64,000 nt of DNA from Jatrophihabitans cynanchi (GTDB lineage Bacteria > Actinomycetota > Actinomycetes > Mycobacteriales > Jatrophihabitantaceae), in NCBI RefSeq assembly GCF_027247405.1, contig NZ_CP097463.1, forward strand, positions 2,604,001-2,668,000, read 5' to 3'. The notes beneath the pieces are model-generated. The model saw only the letters and a program-made list of their open reading frames with translations, made no database searches and had not been told where the DNA came from. Below are positions 60,199 to 64,000 of the stretch, one piece after another. How positions within the stretch are numbered: position 1 is the stretch's first letter; the number at the start of each line of letters is the position of its first letter. The translations under genes were made by a program, and so were the position numbers.

Positions 60199-62286
60199 AT
60201 GATCGCCATGACGACCGTGGTGGAGGGGGTCGCGGCGGCAGCGCGCGTGCCGGGCCGCGGTGCGCCCGGCCACCGGCACGCCACGAACACGGCGCGAGCG
60301 GTGGCCGTGTTCGTGCCACTGCTGCTCGTCGCCTACGTCGTGCTCCATGTGCACACGGGCTACAGCGACCTGACCAGCTGGTGGCTCGGCGACGTCGCAC
60401 TGTCGGCGACGCTGCTGGTGCCGGGCGTCCTGATCGTCGGGAAGCGTCCGGACAACGCGATCGGCTGGCTGCTGCTGCTCGCCTCGGTCTCGACCGCCGT
60501 CGCCGGTGCCGGGCGCGAGTACCTCGCGTTCGGCTTCGTCGGCGGGACGGCGCCGGGTTACCTGTGGATCGGCTGGTTCACCGACTCGATCTACATGCTG
60601 TCGATGGGCACCCTGCCGCTGGTCCTGATGCTCTTCCCCGACGGGCACGCGATGTCGCGTCGCGCGCGGACCCTGTTGCTGCTCCCGCTCGTCAGCATGG
60701 CGCTCGGTGTGTTCGGCGCGCTGTTCTTCGCCGACCGCGACGGGGTCGACGTGCAGGGACGCCGGCTCTACAACCCCGCGCGGCACTGGCTGCCGGCCTG
60801 GGTTTCCGACGCAGCGATGAACCTGAGCACGCTGCTCTTCTTCGCCAGCGTGGTCGTCTCGATCTGCCTGCTCGTGGTGCGGTACCGCCGATCCGGCACC
60901 GAGGCCAGGCTGCAGATGAAGTGGGTCGTCTGGGCCGGCGCCATCGGGGTTGTCGAACTGGCCACCGAACTGATCCCGAACAATCAGCTCTCGCAGGTCA
61001 CCGGGCCGATCGCCTCGGCGCTGCTCACCGCATCGGTGTGCATCGCGATCCTTCGGCACCGGTTGTTCGACATCGACCTCGTCATCAACCGCACCCTGGT
61101 GTTCCTCGCGCTCACCGCGGGCGTCGTCGGCGGCTACGTCGGGGTCGTCGCGCTGCTGAGCGCAGCTCTCGGCCAGCCGGTGCGGATCGGTACCGGCGTG
61201 ATCGCGACCGCGCTGCTGGCGATCGCGTTCGCTCCGGCGCGCAACCGCGTGCAGCGCGGCGTCGACCGGCTGATGTACGGCGAGCGCAGGAACCCGTACG
61301 GCGTGATGACGCAACTCGGCCTGCGGCTGGAGCGCAGCGATCAGCACGGCGAGCTCGCCGTCGTCGTGGACACCGTGACCCAGGCACTGAAGCTGCCGTA
61401 CGCCGCCATCCTGGACGCGCACGGGCTGCTGCTCGCCGAGTCGGGACTCGCCCGCGGGGCGCCGTACGTCGAGCCGCTCAGCTACCAGGGTGTGGCCGTC
61501 GGTCAGCTCGCGGTCGGAACCCGTGGCAGCCGGGTGGGGTTCAGCCGGGACGAGCGGCGCCTGATCGCCGACCTGGCCAGGCAGATCGGTGCCGCGATGC
61601 ACGCTGTCGGGCTGTCCCGCGACCTGCAGGCCTCGCGCGAGCGGCTGGTCAACGCCAAGGAGGAGGAGCGGCGACGGCTGCGGCGCGACCTGCACGATGG
61701 GCTCGGGCCCAAGCTCGCCGCGCTCGCCCTGAAGCTGGACGCGGCCCGCAGCCTGGTCGACGGCCGTCCCGAGCAGAGCAAGCAGGTGCTGGCCCAGGTG
61801 AAGGCCGACATCCGCGGCACCATCGAGGACATCAGGCAGCTGGTGTACGGGCTGCGGCCGCCTGCGCTGGACGAGCTCGGCCTCGTCGGCGCGCTGCGCG
61901 AGTGCGTCGAGCGGTTCGGCTCCGGCTCCGGCTCCGAACCGGCGATGACCGTGCACGCGCCCGCAGCGTTGCCCCCGCTGCCCGCCGCCGCCGAGGTCGC
62001 CGTCTACTGGATCGTGAACGAGGCCGTCACCAACGTGGTGCGGCACGCGTCCGCGCGGCACTGCGAGGTCCGGCTCGAGCTCGCCGAGGGAGCGGTGCTC
62101 GTGTCGGTTGCCGATGACGGCATCGGCTTGCCCGCGAACTGGCGGGCCGGGGTAGGCACGTCGTCGATGGCCGAGCGTGCGGCTGAGCTCGGCGGCACCC
62201 TGACCATGCGGCGGGCGCCGCGTGGGACGGGCACCCGCATCGACGTGACCCTGCCGGTCCGCACGGCGGCGATTCGCGATGAGTGA
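60199..62286 (+). CDS. membrane sensor histidine kinase (HisKA_3 type)
   Basis: 695 residues from ATG 60199, preceded by AGGAG. About eight membrane helices fill residues 30-350. A GAF-like domain (about 375-475) follows, then the dimerisation domain with phospho-acceptor His499 (RRLRRDLHDGLGPKLAALAL), then HATPase_c with N-box WIVNEAVTNVVRHASA and G-box VADDGIGLP. It would phosphorylate the response regulator whose gene overlaps its end. The signal is unknown. A large minus-strand frame here is a GC-skew artefact. Confidence 0.95.
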   Translation: MIAMTTVVEGVAAAARVPGRGAPGHRHATNTARAVAVFVPLLLVAYVVLHVHTGYSDLTSWWLGDVALSATLLVPGVLIVGKRPDNAIGWLLLLASVSTAVAGAGREYLAFGFVGGTAPGYLWIGWFTDSIYMLSMGTLPLVLMLFPDGHAMSRRARTLLLLPLVSMALGVFGALFFADRDGVDVQGRRLYNPARHWLPAWVSDAAMNLSTLLFFASVVVSICLLVVRYRRSGTEARLQMKWVVWAGAIGVVELATELIPNNQLSQVTGPIASALLTASVCIAILRHRLFDIDLVINRTLVFLALTAGVVGGYVGVVALLSAALGQPVRIGTGVIATALLAIAFAPARNRVQRGVDRLMYGERRNPYGVMTQLGLRLERSDQHGELAVVVDTVTQALKLPYAAILDAHGLLLAESGLARGAPYVEPLSYQGVAVGQLAVGTRGSRVGFSRDERRLIADLARQIGAAMHAVGLSRDLQASRERLVNAKEEERRRLRRDLHDGLGPKLAALALKLDAARSLVDGRPEQSKQVLAQVKADIRGTIEDIRQLVYGLRPPALDELGLVGALRECVERFGSGSGSEPAMTVHAPAALPPLPAAAEVAVYWIVNEAVTNVVRHASARHCEVRLELAEGAVLVSVADDGIGLPANWRAGVGTSSMAERAAELGGTLTMRRAPRGTGTRIDVTLPVRTAAIRDE

Positions 62287-62926
62287 GGAACCGATCCGGG
62301 TGCTGCTCGTCGACGATCACCCGATGTTCCGCGACGGTCTGAAGGTCGCGCTGGGCGCCATGGACGGCGTCGAGGTGATCGCCGAGGCAGCGAGCGGGAT
62401 CGACGCGGTGGCGCTCGCGACCGAGCACCAGCCCGACGTCGTGCTGATGGACGTCAACATGCCGGGGCTGAACGGCATCGACGCGACCCGCCGGATCGTC
62501 GCGGAGAGCCCGCACATCGGCGTGCTCGTGCTGACGATGTTCGACGAGGACGAGAGCGTGTTCCAGGCGATGCGGGCCGGCGCGCGCGGCTACCTGCTCA
62601 AGGGGTCCGACCAGGAGGACATCGCACGTGCCGTGCACGCGGTCGCGCGTGGCGACGCGATCTTCGGGCCGGCCCTGGCGCAGCGGCTCATCGGCTACTT
62701 CGCCGCGGAGCGCGGGGCCGTCGTGCCGTTCTCCGGGCTGACCGACCGCGAGCGGGAGGTGCTCGAGCTGATCGCGCGCGGCCGGAACAACAGCGAGATC
62801 GCGCGCGAGCTGTTCATCAGCGCCAAGACGGTGCGCAATCACGTGTCCAACGTCTTCGCCAAGTTGCAGGTCACCGACCGGGCGCAGGCCATCGTGCGCG
62901 CACGTGAGGCCGGTCTCGGCGAGTAG
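62279..62926 (+). CDS. NarL/FixJ-type response regulator
   Basis: 215 residues, overlapping the kinase gene by eight bases. Receiver domain with acidic pair Asp12-Asp13, phospho-acceptor Asp58 (VVLMDVNMPG) and Lys (YLLKGSD). C-terminal LuxR-type helix-turn-helix: LTDREREVLELIARGRNNSE then IARELFISAKTVRNHVSNVF. DNA-binding transcription regulator paired with the preceding kinase. Targets are unknown. Confidence 0.97.
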   Translation: MSEEPIRVLLVDDHPMFRDGLKVALGAMDGVEVIAEAASGIDAVALATEHQPDVVLMDVNMPGLNGIDATRRIVAESPHIGVLVLTMFDEDESVFQAMRAGARGYLLKGSDQEDIARAVHAVARGDAIFGPALAQRLIGYFAAERGAVVPFSGLTDREREVLELIARGRNNSEIARELFISAKTVRNHVSNVFAKLQVTDRAQAIVRAREAGLGE

Positions 62927-62936
62927 CGGGTCGACC

Positions 62937-62976
62937 GTCATGCGATTGAGGGGCTCTGGCCCCTCAATCGCATGAC
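62937..62976. terminator. perfect 18-base palindrome between convergent genes, GTCATGCGAT family
   Basis: GTCATGCGATTGAGGGGC (62937-62954), four-base loop, exact complement (62959-62976). It lies between the response regulator and the trpB2-like gene, which point at each other, so it can serve as a bidirectional terminator. No T-run on either side. The outer ten bases match the palindrome at 58981-59020. Confidence 0.75.
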
Positions 62977-62987
62977 AGATCGGGACC

Positions 62988-64000
62988 TCAGGCCGGTACC
63001 GGCGGCAGCGCCGCGATCGCTGCCGCGATGTCCTCGTCGGCCAGCGAGTGGTCGGTGATCGAGCCGGACAGGTACGCGTCGTAGGCGGCCAGGTCCAGGT
63101 GGCCGTGTCCGCAGAGTGCCGTCAGGATCACCTTCGCCTCGCCGGATTCCTTGCAGCGCAACGCTTCCTCCACCGCCGCGGCGATCGCGTGGGTGGGCTC
63201 GGGCGCGGGCACGATCCCCTCGGTCCGGGCGAACTGCACCCCGGCCGCGAAGCACTCGCGCTGCGGCTTCGCGGTGGCCTCGATCATCTTCGACTCGACC
63301 AGGTGGCTGATCAGCGGGCTCATCCCGTGATAGCGCAGGCCCCCCGCATGGATCGGGTCGGGGATGAAGTCATGACCGAGCGTGTGCATCTTCATCAGCG
63401 GCGTCATGCCGGCGGTGTCACCGAAGTCGTACGCGTACACGCCGCGGGTGAGTGACGGGCAGGCGGCCGGCTCGACCGCGCGGATCACCGGCACCATCCG
63501 CCCGGCCAGCTTCTCGCGCAGGAACGGGAAGGCCAGCCCGCCGAAGTTGGAGCCGCCGCCCGTGCAGCCGACGATCACGTCCGGTGTCTCACCGACCTTC
63601 GCGAGCTGCAGCAGCGCTTCCTCGCCGATCACGGTCTGGTGCAGCAGCACGTGGTTCAGCACCGAGCCGAGCGCGTAGTTCGTGTCGGCGTGCTGCGCGG
63701 CGACCTCGACGGCCTCGCTGATCGCGATACCCAACGAGCCGGTGGAATCGGGGTGCTCGGCGAGAATCTTGCGGCCCGCTTCGGTGAGGTTGGACGGCGA
63801 CGGGTGGATGACGCCGCCGAACGTCTCGATCATGATCTTGCGGTACGGCTTCTGGTCGTAGGACGCGCGTACCTGCCAGATCTCGCAGTCCAGGCCGAAC
63901 TGCGCGCACGCGAACGCCAGCGCCGTGCCCCACTGCCCGGCGCCGGTCTCGGTGGTCAGCCGGCGGATGCCCGCCTTCTTGTTGTAGTACGCCTGCGGCA
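62988..64000 (-). CDS. TrpB2-type tryptophan synthase beta-like protein (5' end outside window)
   Basis: The C-terminal 337 codons are visible; the N-terminus is beyond base 64000. PLP fold type II enzyme joining indole and serine. Visible motifs are [20 protein letters not shown] then [20 protein letters not shown], the phosphate-binding [27 protein letters not shown] and [29 protein letters not shown] and RYHGMSPL are typical of the TrpB2 branch rather than TrpB1. TrpB2 proteins in organisms with a trpAB pair may have a salvage or different role. Confidence 0.93.
   Translation of the reverse strand, partial: PQAYYNKKAGIRRLTTETGAGQWGTALAFACAQFGLDCEIWQVRASYDQKPYRKIMIETFGGVIHPSPSNLTEAGRKILAEHPDSTGSLGIAISEAVEVAAQHADTNYALGSVLNHVLLHQTVIGEEALLQLAKVGETPDVIVGCTGGGSNFGGLAFPFLREKLAGRMVPVIRAVEPAACPSLTRGVYAYDFGDTAGMTPLMKMHTLGHDFIPDPIHAGGLRYHGMSPLISHLVESKMIEATAKPQRECFAAGVQFARTEGIVPAPEPTHAIAAAVEEALRCKESGEAKVILTALCGHGHLDLAAYDAYLSGSITDHSLADEDIAAAIAALPPVPA

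Noticed and set aside
58990-62061. Minus-strand open frame of about 1020 codons opposite the lipoprotein and histidine kinase genes
   Set aside because: GC-skew artefact; composition is His/Arg/Gln-rich and the opposite strand encodes a clear histidine kinase.

Overview
The window is high-GC DNA with short intergenic gaps, frequent GTG starts and ATGA/GTGA stop-start overlaps. The gene content (dnaK-grpE-dnaJ-hspR with a HAIR operator, DUF3151 next to fba, a Mycobacterium-type MetAP, RNase J) points to an actinomycete. The absence of flagellar P- and L-ring genes fits a single-membrane cell. The genus cannot be fixed from sequence alone; a motile Frankia/Jatrophihabitans/Kineosporia-like lineage is a guess.

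Layout. 1-9.3 kb: a coiled-coil protein, a polytopic membrane protein, then the heat-shock chaperone operon dnaK-grpE-dnaJ-hspR and clpB. 9.4-15.3 kb: envelope proteins (a beta-lactamase-fold lipoprotein, RDD, DUF2752 and DUF4190 membrane proteins, an Ala/Lys-tailed membrane protein, a second lipoprotein) around pyrE and a SpoU-type RNA methyltransferase. 15.4-15.75 kb: a deletion scar holding the tails of a lacI-type regulator and a sugar ABC permease. 15.8-23.5 kb: an AAA+ ATPase, map, a chemoreceptor gene, RNase J, DedA and an epimerase-like protein. 23.6-57.1 kb: an almost complete flagellar locus. 57.2-64 kb: fba, a second scar with a TetR tail, DUF3151, a lipoprotein, a NarL-type two-component system and the 3' part of a trpB2-like gene.

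The flagellar locus. The minus-strand arm runs fliA / four tandem flagellins-fliD-fliS-(fliT-like) / flgB-flgC-fliE-fliF-fliG-fliH-fliI-fliJ-(NlpC/SLT hydrolase)-fliK-flgD-flgE / flbD-motA-motB-fliL / fliM-fliN-fliO-fliP-fliQ-fliR-flhB / flhA-(flhF-like)-(71-aa membrane protein). The plus-strand arm is flgN-flgK-flgL-fliW-csrA. I find seven copies of one promoter motif, CTCA-N16/17-GCCGAT (one copy CTAA, one GCCGAC). They lie in front of the flagellin array, flgB, flbD, fliM, flhA, flgN and the distant chemoreceptor gene. They define a probable FliA (sigma-28/WhiG-type) regulon.

The most interesting signal is post-transcriptional. Each of the four flagellin leaders carries the Shine-Dalgarno GGAGG in the loop of a GTTTG/CAAAC hairpin, plus an upstream hairpin with GGA in its loop. 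The same locus encodes CsrA and its antagonist FliW. This looks like an actinobacterial version of the FliW-CsrA-flagellin switch known from Bacillus. Other points of note are an FlhF-like protein without a P-loop, a FliM without the usual CheY-binding N-terminus, a FliN with an extra N-terminal domain, a fused NlpC/P60-SLT hydrolase inside the export operon, several families of intergenic palindromes, and the two deletion scars. No tRNA, rRNA, CRISPR array or intact mobile element was seen.
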